Assembly (NCBI RefSeq): GCF_001302565.1
Contig: NZ_CP012750.1
Coordinates: forward strand, 3,224,001 to 3,288,000
Origin: Glutamicibacter halophytocola
GTDB taxonomy: Bacteria > Actinomycetota > Actinomycetes > Actinomycetales > Micrococcaceae
Length of the DNA stretch: 64,000 nucleotides
Reading direction: 5' to 3'
The notes beneath the pieces are model-generated. The model did not search any database. It had not been told where the DNA came from and was given only the letters and a program-made list of their open reading frames with translations. Of the stretch, positions 9,103-16,769 are shown piece after piece (positions within the stretch are counted from its first letter, which is position 1; every line of letters starts with the position of its first letter). Made by a program: the position numbers and the translations under genes.

Positions 9103-9141
9103 AAAGGTGGATTCGCAACCATGCGAATCCACCTTTGTTTT
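9103..9141. terminator. Bidirectional terminator between essC-like gene and hxlA
   Basis: A 15-bp perfect stem (9103-9117 with 9122-9136) with loop ACCA and flanking A and T runs separates two convergent genes. It works for either strand. Confidence 0.9.
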
Positions 9142-9153
9142 GGCAAATGCCCC

Positions 9154-9786
9154 TTATGCGGCTTGGACCAAGGCTTCGCGCAGTTCGCGCGCTGCGAAAG
9201 CTGGATCCGCGGCACTGTAAATGGCTCCGCCAGCTACCGCCACTTGAGCTCCAGCTTTTTGGACATCGCCAATCGTCTTGATACTGACCCCGCCAGCCAC
9301 AGAGAACGGGACTTCGGCAACGATTCCGGCGTTGAGCAGGCCGTTAAGGTCGTAGCCAGGCTGCGCCTGCTCATCGAGCCCAGCGTGGAACTCCACGAAT
9401 TGCGCCCCCAGGGCAATGACTTCCCTGGCCCGCTTGGCCTTGTCCGGGATGCCGATCAGGTCGACAACAATTCCCTTGTTGCGTTCCTTCGCTGCTTTCA
9501 CCGCACCTGCCACGGTGGAGTCATCTGCACTGCCCAGCACGGAGACCAAGTCGGCTCCGGCAGCGAAGGCAATGTCGGCTTCCAGCTCGCCGGCGTCCAT
9601 GGTCTTCATATCGGCAAAGACGATCTTGTCCGGGTGGGCGCTCTTGATCGCGGCGATTGCCGAGAGGCCCTCGGCCTTGATCAGCGGCGTCCCCAGCTCG
9701 ATGATATCGACGTAGGGTGCAACCTTGGCAGCCAGCTCCAAGGCGTCCTGCGTGGTCAGCAAATCGATGGCAACTTGAATCTTCAT
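9154..9786 (-). CDS. hxlA: 3-hexulose-6-phosphate synthase
   Basis: This 210-aa TIM-barrel enzyme of the orotidine-5-phosphate decarboxylase superfamily condenses formaldehyde with ribulose 5-phosphate to give 3-hexulose 6-phosphate. The N-terminus MKIQVAIDLLT, the catalytic stretch VFADMKTMDAGE (D-x-K-x-x-D) and the phosphate-binding VAGGVSIKTIG are all clear, and the length is normal for the family. It follows hxlB by 48 bases on the same strand, with a purine-rich GAAGAGAG site before its ATG, so the two steps are co-expressed. In non-methylotrophic actinobacteria the pair detoxifies formaldehyde released by demethylation. Likely controlled by the divergent LuxR-type regulator. Confidence 0.93.
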   Translation of the reverse strand: MKIQVAIDLLTTQDALELAAKVAPYVDIIELGTPLIKAEGLSAIAAIKSAHPDKIVFADMKTMDAGELEADIAFAAGADLVSVLGSADDSTVAGAVKAAKERNKGIVVDLIGIPDKAKRAREVIALGAQFVEFHAGLDEQAQPGYDLNGLLNAGIVAEVPFSVAGGVSIKTIGDVQKAGAQVAVAGGAIYSAADPAFAARELREALVQAA

Positions 9787-9834
9787 AGCTCTCTTCTTTC
9801 TCTCTAGATTCCCGTCCTGATTGGCCAGGGCGGC

Positions 9835-10431
9835 TTATTCCAAATTTGCGTGTCTCGTCCAAAGTTCTTCCGCCGCACAATCCGTGTTCTTCCAGAGGAT
9901 GTGGAAGATGGTTTCGGTGAGGACAAATAGCGACTGCTCGAACAAGCTGCCCGAATACTGCTGGGACAGCGAAGACCCGTGATCTGTTTTCCGCACGGCC
10001 GGAACCAGCACGGTCGCCGTAGCCAGGTTCGCCAGTGGCGACGTGCCGTCGGTGGTCACAGCCAGGATCTGGGCGCCGATGCTTGCTGCCTTTTCGGCGC
10101 TCTTCACCACGCCGGAGGTGGTTCCCGAACCCGAGGCAACTACCAGGAGGTCATCCGCCCCGATCGCCGGGGTGGTGGTCTCTCCCACCACATGCACTCT
10201 CAGCCCCAGATGCATCAAGCGCATGGCAGCCATGCGCAGCACAAGTCCGCTGCGGCCAGCTCCGGTGAGGAAAACCCGCGGTGCCCCGCCGATCATCCGC
10301 GCTGCCTGGGCAGCTTGGGATGCTTCCACGGTCCGCGCACTGGCGGCAAGTTCAGCGAGAATAACATCCCTGGCGGAAAGCACGGACTCGTCCGCCACTG
10401 TTGTCGCTGATACGGCCGGCGCTGCGCTCAT
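9835..10431 (-). CDS. hxlB: 6-phospho-3-hexuloisomerase
   Basis: This 198-aa SIS-domain isomerase converts 3-hexulose 6-phosphate to fructose 6-phosphate, completing formaldehyde fixation with HxlA. The SIS signatures VFLTGAGRSGLVLRMAAMRL and VVASGSGTTSGVV are visible. The start at 10431 is preferred over an upstream ATG at 10521 because AAGGGA lies 5-6 bases before it and the family begins near there. It is the first gene of the hxlB-hxlA pair, divergent from the regulator. Note the order is hxlB then hxlA. Confidence 0.92.
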   Translation of the reverse strand: MSAAPAVSATTVADESVLSARDVILAELAASARTVEASQAAQAARMIGGAPRVFLTGAGRSGLVLRMAAMRLMHLGLRVHVVGETTTPAIGADDLLVVASGSGTTSGVVKSAEKAASIGAQILAVTTDGTSPLANLATATVLVPAVRKTDHGSSLSQQYSGSLFEQSLFVLTETIFHILWKNTDCAAEELWTRHANLE

Positions 10432-10505
10432 GCTTTTCCCTTCGCTGGTTGCTGCGGGCTTGCTGAGCTCGCACGGGTGAATACCTTCAATCCTCGCGAA
10501 TCCTC

Positions 10506-10547
10506 CGGGTAGGTAATACACCGTCTTCTAGCAGTTTTTCCTACCCG
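10506..10547. promoter_or_regulatory. Inverted repeat in the hxlB / regulator intergenic region
   Basis: An 8-bp inverted repeat, CGGGTAGG (10506-10513) and CCTACCCG (10540-10547), is separated by 26 AT-richer bases that probably hold the hxlB promoter. A candidate operator for the neighbouring LuxR-type protein. On the plus strand a TAGAAT (10578-10583) ends 6 bases before the regulator's ATG, suggesting a leaderless regulator transcript. Confidence 0.45.
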
Positions 10548-10589
10548 AAAGGGTGGGCCGGTGGCCGGCACCTGGATTAGAATCTCCCC

Positions 10590-11906
10590 ATGGCAATGAC
10601 GCACACCACCACTTCTGCCGGGCCAGGCGATCGGCTCGCACCATGGGATCTGCTGGAGAAAGTTTCGTTGCTGGCCACGTCCCCGCTGCTGGAAATTGCG
10701 CCGCGGCTGCAGTCAGCGTTGTTGCCGGCCATCCGTTGTTCAGCCCTGCTGATTTTCACCGAGGATTGCACGGGCAGGCCGCAAAAGAAGGCCGGGGATG
10801 AGTCGATCACGTCAAAAGCGAGCGTTGAGGAATTGGAGCGCATACGGCGTTCCCATCCCGAACAGGTGCGCTGGCGCGCCACGGATCTGATCGCTGGCTC
10901 GCAGCGCGAAATACTTGTTCTGCGCTACCTGCCAAGCAATGCGCTTCTTGTTCTGGTGGACCCTGCCTTCGGCGAAGCACCCGTCAACCATGCCGATTCA
11001 CGGGATCTGCTTGACTATTTGTGGGACCTGACGGCCGCTCGAATCCGGGAAAAAGTTGCTGATGCGCCGCCGTCCTACCTGCGCGAATCCAGAGCGGTAT
11101 CTGCCGAGCGCACGCGGGTCACCACCGAGCTGGTGGATCAATTCTCTGCGAGCCTGGACGCACTGCTGGCTACCCTGCGCAGCGGGCAAATCGCCGATGC
11201 CCCCGCGCGCCAGAAGGCCACCGAGTGGGCAGCGAACACCCTCGTGGGCTTGCGCACGCTCGATGACCGTACCAATGGACTGGTTGAAGAACCGGTAGGC
11301 ACCGCATTCAGCCGCTTGCGCGATGATTTGCGCCCCCTGAGCGAGGCAGGGGAGGTGGAATTGCAGTTCATCGAGCCGCCTGCCGATGGGCGGGCTTTGC
11401 CGGGCGAGGTTGCCCACGCGGCGCGCTCGATCATCCGCGGGCTGGCCATGGCCATGATGGAGCAGCCGCAGATCCAGAGGATTCGCACGCAGTGGGATTG
11501 CGACGGGAAAAACCTGTTGATCAATGTCCGCGATGACGGCTTCGGCACGCTGGATCACCAGGCGCCGGTCGTCCAAAGGCTCCAGCGCCAAGTGCAGGCG
11601 CTGAAGGGGACGCTGAACCTGTCGGCCATCGCGGGGTGGGGCACCGAAGTTGCGGTAGCGCTCCCGCTAGATGCGCCGCGAAGCTCCGCGGTTGATGTTG
11701 CCCACTGGAAATTGGCCACCCGCGAATTCGAGGTATTGAAGCTTCTGGCTTCCGGGCAGGGCAACCGCGCCATCGCAGCAGAGCTGCGAATCAGCGAAAA
11801 TACGGTGAAGTTCCACATCCGGAACTTGTTCAAGAAGCTGGATGTCCACTCCCGCGCCGAAGCGGCCGCGCTGGCTCATAGCCGCGGCCTGATGGACGCC
11901 TCCTGA
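10590..11906 (+). CDS. LuxR-type transcriptional regulator with kinase-like ATPase region
   Basis: The 438-aa protein ends in a clear NarL/LuxR helix-turn-helix (about 372-435; ATREFEVLKLLASGQGNRAI, then ISENTVKFHIRNLFKKL). The region before it (about 265-355) resembles a histidine kinase ATPase domain: NLLINVRDDGFG looks like the N/D boxes, and IAGWGTEVAVALPL looks like the terminal strand. The N-terminal 160 residues may be a GAF-like sensor (LLPAIRCSALLIFTED), followed by a helical dimerisation segment. No receiver domain or clear phospho-acceptor histidine is evident, so it seems to be a one-polypeptide regulator that has absorbed kinase parts. Its divergent position next to hxlB suggests it controls formaldehyde fixation. 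Confidence 0.8.
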   Translation: MAMTHTTTSAGPGDRLAPWDLLEKVSLLATSPLLEIAPRLQSALLPAIRCSALLIFTEDCTGRPQKKAGDESITSKASVEELERIRRSHPEQVRWRATDLIAGSQREILVLRYLPSNALLVLVDPAFGEAPVNHADSRDLLDYLWDLTAARIREKVADAPPSYLRESRAVSAERTRVTTELVDQFSASLDALLATLRSGQIADAPARQKATEWAANTLVGLRTLDDRTNGLVEEPVGTAFSRLRDDLRPLSEAGEVELQFIEPPADGRALPGEVAHAARSIIRGLAMAMMEQPQIQRIRTQWDCDGKNLLINVRDDGFGTLDHQAPVVQRLQRQVQALKGTLNLSAIAGWGTEVAVALPLDAPRSSAVDVAHWKLATREFEVLKLLASGQGNRAIAAELRISENTVKFHIRNLFKKLDVHSRAEAAALAHSRGLMDAS

Positions 11907-12011
11907 GGTTGGCCCAGCACGCCGTGCTCCAACCTGGCTCATTTCCAGTTGGCTGGAGCCGGCGCCCGGTACCGGCTGCCGGGTCATTCCATAAGGCAGG
12001 AAGCACCCCGG

Positions 12012-12740
12012 CTAGAATTCGAAGTCGCCGAAATCCCCGCCGGCGCCACCGAGGAAGTCGCCGAATGCGCCTTCTCCAGCCGAGGAGATCTGCTCTCCGG
12101 CACCCGAGATGGTGTCCCCCAGTCCTTCAGCCATGGATCCGAATTCCTCGCCGATTCCGGAAAAGCCTTCCAGCAATGGGCCAGCAATCGCGGTGCCGAT
12201 AAATGCACCGGCCACTCCGCCAAGCAGGCCAACGCCGAGTCCCCCGGCACCGGCAGCCAGGCCGCCTGCCATTCGCGAGCGTCCCGACCCCGAACCGAGG
12301 ATCTTCTCCATGAAGCCAGGGCGTGACACCTCGGCACGCGTCGCTGCCCGGGCCAGGTCTTGCGGCCGGTCGCTGGCCGGGCGTTCTGCCGCCGGCAATT
12401 GCTCGGAAAGCTCGGACTGCAACAGCGCACGCTGCTGCGGAGTCAATCGCGAGAAGGCCTCGGCGTGCGCGCGCTCCATCTCCTGTGGCGGAGCGGTACG
12501 CAGCATGTACTTGTACTTCTCGATAGCCGCCTGGTCTTCGCGGGAAACCCCGGCAGCAGCTGGACGCTGGTTGGAATATCCCTGGTTTCCATAGGATGGA
12601 CGCTGCTGATGCTGGGAATACGCGGGAGCAGCACCGCGCGATTTCTGCGACCCCTGCGAGCTGCGCTCGCTGAGCTGCTCGCGCACATACTCGCCGGCCA
12701 TCTGCTTGCCCTTGCGGATCAACTTGTTGAACATGGACAC
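12012..12740 (-). CDS. Hypothetical protein with hydrophobic Gly/Ala segment and Gly-rich acidic tail
   Basis: This protein of about 242 aa is of unknown function. It has a basic start (MFNKLIRKGKQ), a low-complexity Q/S/Y-rich stretch (about 25-65) and a helical domain (about 70-130; FSRLTPQQRALLQSEL). A glycine/alanine hydrophobic hairpin follows (about 155-190; GGLGVGLLGGVAGAFIG), then a G/D/F-rich acidic tail ending GDFGDFEF. The chosen GTG at 12740 lies 8 bases after AAGGAG; an ATG 6 bases downstream is an alternative. It is convergent with the LuxR-type gene. Possibly a membrane-interacting stress protein, but nothing diagnostic is visible. Confidence 0.7.
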   Translation of the reverse strand: MSMFNKLIRKGKQMAGEYVREQLSERSSQGSQKSRGAAPAYSQHQQRPSYGNQGYSNQRPAAAGVSREDQAAIEKYKYMLRTAPPQEMERAHAEAFSRLTPQQRALLQSELSEQLPAAERPASDRPQDLARAATRAEVSRPGFMEKILGSGSGRSRMAGGLAAGAGGLGVGLLGGVAGAFIGTAIAGPLLEGFSGIGEEFGSMAEGLGDTISGAGEQISSAGEGAFGDFLGGAGGDFGDFEF

Positions 12741-12804
12741 GACTATCACTCCTTGTTGAGAGGTCGGCGGATCGCTCTGCGACCGCGTCTACCCTCTTAA
12801 ACTC

Positions 12805-14253
12805 CTAGGCCGTGGACTTAGTTCCCACCACTTCTGCTTCACGCTGCGGGCTGAACACCCCAGAACCGTGGCGCCAGCGGTAATAGGCCAGACAGGCGAG
12901 GGTGAACGGAACACCGAAGTACAAGGCCGGCCGCTGCACCGGATCAAACCCCACGCCGATCAGTGACGCGCCAAGCAGCACCAGGGCAATGACCGGAAGA
13001 ATCGGGAACAGCGGCGCCCGGTACGGCAAGGAATCGGTGGATCCGTGCACGGCGACGTAGTGGCGGCGGAAGGACAGGTGCGATGCGCAAATCACGATCC
13101 ACACCGCCACCACCGCGAAGCCGGCAATGGAAACCAGCGCGAGGAAGAGCGACTGCGCGGCAATGAAGCTGGAGAACAGCGAGACCAGTCCGCCGAGCAT
13201 CGACAGGCCCAGGGCCAGCATCGGGATGCCACGGCTATTGGTCTGGGACAGGGCCTTGGGCGCCTGGCCTGCCGCACCCATGGAATGCAGCATGCGGGCG
13301 CAGGAATACAGTCCGGAATTTCCGGCCGAGAGCAAGGCCGTGATGATCACGAAGTTCATGATGTCGGCACCGGCTGGCAGGCCGGCCACATCCAGCACGG
13401 TCACGAAGGGACTCTCATTCGCACCGGCTTCGGCAAAGGGAATGATCGCGGCAACGACCACAATGGCGCCAATGAAGAACACCGTCAGGCGCACCACGGC
13501 GGTGCGGATCGCGCGGGGAATGCTCAGCTGGGGATTCTTCGCCTCGCCGGCGGCGACGCCAATCAGCTCGGTGCCGCTGAACGCGTAGAACACCGACAGG
13601 ATGGTGACCAGCACACCGGTGATCCCGGTGGGGAACAATCCTTCTGCGGTATGGAAGTTGGACAGGCCGATGACCCCGGCATCGCTGGCCGGATTGATGC
13701 CGATGATCGTGGCGGCGCCAACAACAATGACCAGCAGCACCGCGGCCACCTTGATCAGCGCAAACCAGAATTCCGTTTCGCCAAAGACCCGCGAGCTCGT
13801 CGCATTCAAGGCATACAAGAGGGCAGCAAAAATCAATGAGAAGACCCAGACCGGGATTTCGGGGAACCAGCGCTGCATCAGCAAGCCGGCCGCCGTGAAT
13901 TCACTAGCCAGGGCTACCACCCAGCACAGCCAATAGAGCCAGGCCGTGGCAAAGCCCCATGCCGGGCCGAGATCACGGGTGGCGTGGGCGTGGAAACCGC
14001 CAGCCACCGGATGCCGCGCCGAGAGCTCGCCCAATCCGCTCATCACCATGTAGGCCACCAGGGCACCCACCGCGTAGGCGAGCACCGCGCCGAGCGGTCC
14101 TGCCTGGGAAATGGTGTAGCCCGAGGAAACAAACAGGCCCGATCCGATGACACCGCCCAAGGCGATCATCACCAGGTGGCGCGAGGTCATGGTTCTTCGC
14201 AGGCCGGACTCTGATTCTGGAGTCTCGTGGGCGCTGGTGGTGCTCTGAATCAT
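12805..14253 (-). CDS. mmuP: APC-family amino acid permease, possibly S-methylmethionine transporter
   Basis: The 482-aa, 12-helix amino acid/polyamine/organocation permease has the family's first-helix signature HLVMIALGGVIGSGLFVSSG and the later FYAFSGTELIGVAAGEAKNP. AAGGAG lies directly before the ATG. Within the APC superfamily it belongs to the AAT branch (GabP, CycA, MmuP). The divergent neighbour is a homocysteine S-methyltransferase, so S-methylmethionine is the likeliest substrate by context; sequence alone cannot exclude GABA, proline or another amino acid. Confidence 0.8.
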   Translation of the reverse strand: MIQSTTSAHETPESESGLRRTMTSRHLVMIALGGVIGSGLFVSSGYTISQAGPLGAVLAYAVGALVAYMVMSGLGELSARHPVAGGFHAHATRDLGPAWGFATAWLYWLCWVVALASEFTAAGLLMQRWFPEIPVWVFSLIFAALLYALNATSSRVFGETEFWFALIKVAAVLLVIVVGAATIIGINPASDAGVIGLSNFHTAEGLFPTGITGVLVTILSVFYAFSGTELIGVAAGEAKNPQLSIPRAIRTAVVRLTVFFIGAIVVVAAIIPFAEAGANESPFVTVLDVAGLPAGADIMNFVIITALLSAGNSGLYSCARMLHSMGAAGQAPKALSQTNSRGIPMLALGLSMLGGLVSLFSSFIAAQSLFLALVSIAGFAVVAVWIVICASHLSFRRHYVAVHGSTDSLPYRAPLFPILPVIALVLLGASLIGVGFDPVQRPALYFGVPFTLACLAYYRWRHGSGVFSPQREAEVVGTKSTA

Positions 14254-14321
14254 GGGGCTCCTTCTGAAATGAATGCGCTTCAGGATATCGAGATTGGCCA
14301 GCCGTTTCGGCCGGGCGTGTC

Positions 14322-14337
14322 ATGTGTGGTCACACAT
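14322..14337. promoter_or_regulatory. Palindromic operator candidate between mmuP and mmuM
   Basis: ATGTGTG and CACACAT are separated by two bases (14322-14337), in the 129-bp divergent spacer. The TGTG...CACA form is the kind recognised by many dimeric repressors. It lies 45 bases before the mmuM start. The regulator is unknown. Confidence 0.5.
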
Positions 14338-14382
14338 CGTCAAGATCGGTCATTCAGGCCTTCTCCGTGTACCCTAGATGAC

Positions 14383-15330
14383 GTGCCTACCCCAAAACAC
14401 CCCAGTAATTTCCGTGACGCCCTGAACGACCAGGGAACCCCAGCGATCATTCTCGATGGCGGCCTCGGCACGCATCTGGCCGATCGAGGCAATGACGTCA
14501 CCGGGGAACTTTGGTCCGCGCAGATCCTCATGGACCGTCCCGACGAAGTCCGTGCGGCGCACCAGGACTTTTTTGCAGCCGGCGCCCAGGTGGCCACCAC
14601 CTGCTCCTACCAGGTCAGCCGTGACGGCCTGGCCCACGCGGGCTCTTCCGATCAGTTCGAAACGATGCTGCGCACCAGTGTGCGCCTGGCCCGGGAAGCC
14701 GCCACTGCAGATGGCGATGCCCCAGCGCGTTGGGTCGCCGCCTCGGTGGGGCCCTACGGTGCGGGACCGGGTGCCGGCACCGAATACGACGGCGCCTATG
14801 GCCTGGACGCGGGCGAATTGGCCCAGTGGCACCGCGAGCGCCTGGCCATTCTTGCTTCGGCCGGAGCCGACGTTGTCATCTTTGAAACCGTGCCAAGCCT
14901 TGCCGAGGTAGAAGCCCTCACTTCCCTGGCCAAGGACCTGGACCTGCCTGCAGTGCTCAGCCTCGCGGTCCGTGCCAACGAGCAAGGACAGGTAGTGCTC
15001 GGCGATGGCTCGGATCTTCGAGCTGCTGCCAAGATCGTCCGGGACTCTGGCGTCTGGGCTGGGGTTGGCGTGAATTGCTGCCCGGTGCCGCAAGCAGTCG
15101 CCGCGTTGAAAATCCTTGGCGAAGAAACCTGGCTGCCACTCTCGGCCTACCCGAACAGCGGCGAAATCTGGGATCACGAGGCCCGTGTCTGGGTTCCAGG
15201 AACTGAAGGCAATGACCTGCCATCTGCGGTGCCCGAATTGATCGCCGCCGGCGCTCGCCTGATCGGTGGTTGCTGCCAGGTCAGCCCGGAACAGATCACC
15301 CGGGTGCGTGAAGCCGCCCAGCTGGGCTAG
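14383..15330 (+). CDS. mmuM: Homocysteine S-methyltransferase
   Basis: This 315-aa zinc-dependent enzyme transfers a methyl group from S-methylmethionine (or S-adenosylmethionine) to homocysteine, giving methionine. The zinc ligands are visible as GVNCC and GGCCQVSP near the C-terminus, and the barrel start reads ILDGGLGTHLADRG. The open frame extends upstream to 14227, but the GTG at 14383 (VPTPKHPSN) fits family length and avoids running through the divergent promoter. A TACCCT lies 7 bases before it, so the transcript may be leaderless. Paired with the divergent permease. Confidence 0.88.
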   Translation: MPTPKHPSNFRDALNDQGTPAIILDGGLGTHLADRGNDVTGELWSAQILMDRPDEVRAAHQDFFAAGAQVATTCSYQVSRDGLAHAGSSDQFETMLRTSVRLAREAATADGDAPARWVAASVGPYGAGPGAGTEYDGAYGLDAGELAQWHRERLAILASAGADVVIFETVPSLAEVEALTSLAKDLDLPAVLSLAVRANEQGQVVLGDGSDLRAAAKIVRDSGVWAGVGVNCCPVPQAVAALKILGEETWLPLSAYPNSGEIWDHEARVWVPGTEGNDLPSAVPELIAAGARLIGGCCQVSPEQITRVREAAQLG

Positions 15331-15359
15331 ATTCTGGAAAGTTTTTCAACCGTGACCCG

Positions 15360-15412
15360 GCTCCCTGAAAGTTGACCTGACCAGTTCAGTTCCATACTTT
15401 CAGGGAGCTTTT
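15360..15412 (+). terminator. Terminator after mmuM
   Basis: A 13-bp perfect stem (15360-15372 with 15396-15408, GCTCCCTGAAAGT / ACTTTCAGGGAGC) with a 23-base loop, followed by TTTTCG. It ends the mmuM transcript. Confidence 0.8.
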
Positions 15413-15571
15413 CGTCCCTCAGAATAATTCGTTGCCTGCCAAAAAACGTCTTGTTGCTGTCCGTCTCTTGGGATTGGGATCGGTCATGTCTCGATATCCT
15501 CAAGATCAGGTATAAATCTGAAGTCCGTTGAAGGTGTAGAAGCACGATTTAAGCTTTGAGGCAGTGCAGCG

Positions 15572-15862
15572 TTGGACCGAAAGCCAACTAAGCGGGCGTA
15601 TTCCTTCGAATTCAAACGCGCGATCGTTCGCCAGTTCCCTGGCAGCGACGGCCCAGTCGGAGCCTGCCCAATTACACTAGCGCCGTTCCCCCAAGGTCCT
15701 TGGGCAAGTGGGCCCAGTTCTATCATGAACAGTGCGACGGTGGCTTGCGTCCCAAGGCCAAAGGACGAGCGACTTCTGCGCCAAGAATTCACCTGGTTAG
15801 AAGCCCTGACCACTGAACTGGTTGCCTGCGCGCTAGATACAACTATCAACGCATTACATTAA
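15572..15862 (+). pseudogene. Decayed IS3-family transposase OrfA fragment
   Basis: Three pieces of an IS3-type OrfA can be read in order, but in two frames. RKPTKRAYSFEFKRAIVRQF (HTH start) is in the frame beginning TTG 15572. SLGKWAQFYHEQCDGGLRPK is in the third frame around 15700-15765. ERLLRQEFTWLEALTTELVA (the leucine-zipper piece) is back in the first frame around 15763-15825. No OrfB and no terminal repeats are seen. The frame changes and loss of the catalytic half make it a dead remnant. Confidence 0.6.
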
Positions 15863-16031
15863 TGCTCTAATGCCAGGACCCATGCATATCGGGCATAGGA
15901 ACTCATGCCAAAGTCCCTTACCTATCGAATCAAAGCATTGAGGTCCGCTTCAGTAGCCCGACAGAATGTCCAGCCCAATAGAGGGCCAGCTGCAGTCTGC
16001 GATTGAGCAACCGGCAGCACTAACGCAAAAC

Positions 16032-16136
16032 CTACTGGTCTTTGTTTTTCTGATCATGGCGGTATCGCCCGTACGAAGCACACGCTGCTATGAATGCTAT
16101 TCCGAAAAGGAGTGCTAGTAAAAACTCAGTTCCCAT
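16032..16136 (-). CDS. Possible small single-span membrane protein (34 aa)
   Basis: The short frame starts MGTEFLLALLFGIAFIAACA, one hydrophobic helix, and ends with a charged tail (YGRYRHDQKNKDQ). A GAGAG lies 5 bases before the ATG, and an in-frame ATG 15 bases upstream is an alternative start. The hydrophobic-then-basic profile follows the positive-inside pattern of genuine small membrane proteins. It sits alone among transposase remnants, so it could be chance. No homologue is recognised. Confidence 0.3.
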   Translation of the reverse strand: MGTEFLLALLFGIAFIAACASYGRYRHDQKNKDQ

Positions 16137-16508
16137 TGCTCTCTCAATCATGAATAAAAATTCCAGAAGAGTAATAATGAAACTTCGTTACAGATCTACT
16201 GAAATTCTTGCCGTCTCAACGCTATTCCTAAGTCGTACCGTAGCAAAGGGTGCTGAGAATTCAGTGAAGGTTGCAAGCCTCCTCGTGTCCGTCCCGGGAC
16301 AAAGTCTTCTCCTCACCTCAGCAGACAATGGAACGCATCTCACTGCCCAATGAAAATGCTGGACAGATCAAGCTGTGGCATTCTGATGGTCGCTGGCTAT
16401 CCGTTTGCCTGCCCCGGAATGCGCAGTTGAGCAGCCCGACCAATCGGATAAGTGCCCGCCACAGGTGCACTAGTCAACACTGAGCCCCTGAGAACATACA
16501 ACAGAGCA

Positions 16509-16720
16509 CTAGATCCTGACTCCAACACCGACCGTCAGCCCGGCCACCGCCTCGAGAATCAACAACTCCGCAACGCCACAGCCTCTAATGTCCGTCTTGA
16601 ATATCTCGCCTTCCCGATTCACTCTTTCCAACAAATAGTCAGCTGTCCCTATCCCCGCGACAAGCGCTTTGCCCACGACTCTTATTTGCCAGGTCCAAAT
16701 TTCAGGGTCCAGTTCAGACC
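16509..16720 (-). pseudogene. Possible IS110-family transposase N-terminal fragment
   Basis: A minus-strand frame, open for about 70 codons without a start, reads VVGKALVAGIGTADYLLERV, then NREGEIF and GVAELLILEAVAGLTVG. This resembles the start of IS110-type transposases (VAGIDTA... EGE ... NDEAELL), with the first catalytic aspartate replaced by glycine. It ends at an in-frame TAG. The match is by eye and partial, so the family call is tentative. Confidence 0.35.
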
Positions 16721-16769
16721 GGACTCCTCTTGGACAGGCACAGCCACTACCGTGGCGCCGGGTGCATTA

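Larger units (their letters stand above)
15863..16769. other. Gene-poor stretch between the IS3 remnant and xdhC
   Basis: This AT-richer, roughly 0.9-kb stretch has no convincing full-length gene. It holds a possible 34-aa membrane peptide gene (16032-16136, minus) and a possible IS110-type transposase fragment (16509-16720, minus). Other open frames here are short, overlap each other on both strands and lack ribosome binding sites. Confidence 0.6.

Noticed and set aside
4960..9132. A 1390-codon open frame on the minus strand opposite the EssC-like gene
   Set aside because: It is a by-product of high GC at third codon positions. It has no ribosome binding site and a low-complexity G/H/Q/V-rich translation, and the opposite strand carries a clear ATPase.
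9154..10431. A link between hxlAB and the 41-49 kb cluster through formaldehyde from N-demethylation
   Set aside because: Attractive, but the loci are over 30 kb apart with different regulators and no shared operator. In the known trigonelline route the methyl group leaves as methylamine, not formaldehyde.
16090..16353. An 87-codon plus-strand frame in the gene-poor patch
   Set aside because: No ribosome binding site, no recognisable fold, and AT-rich irregular codons; most likely non-coding decay.
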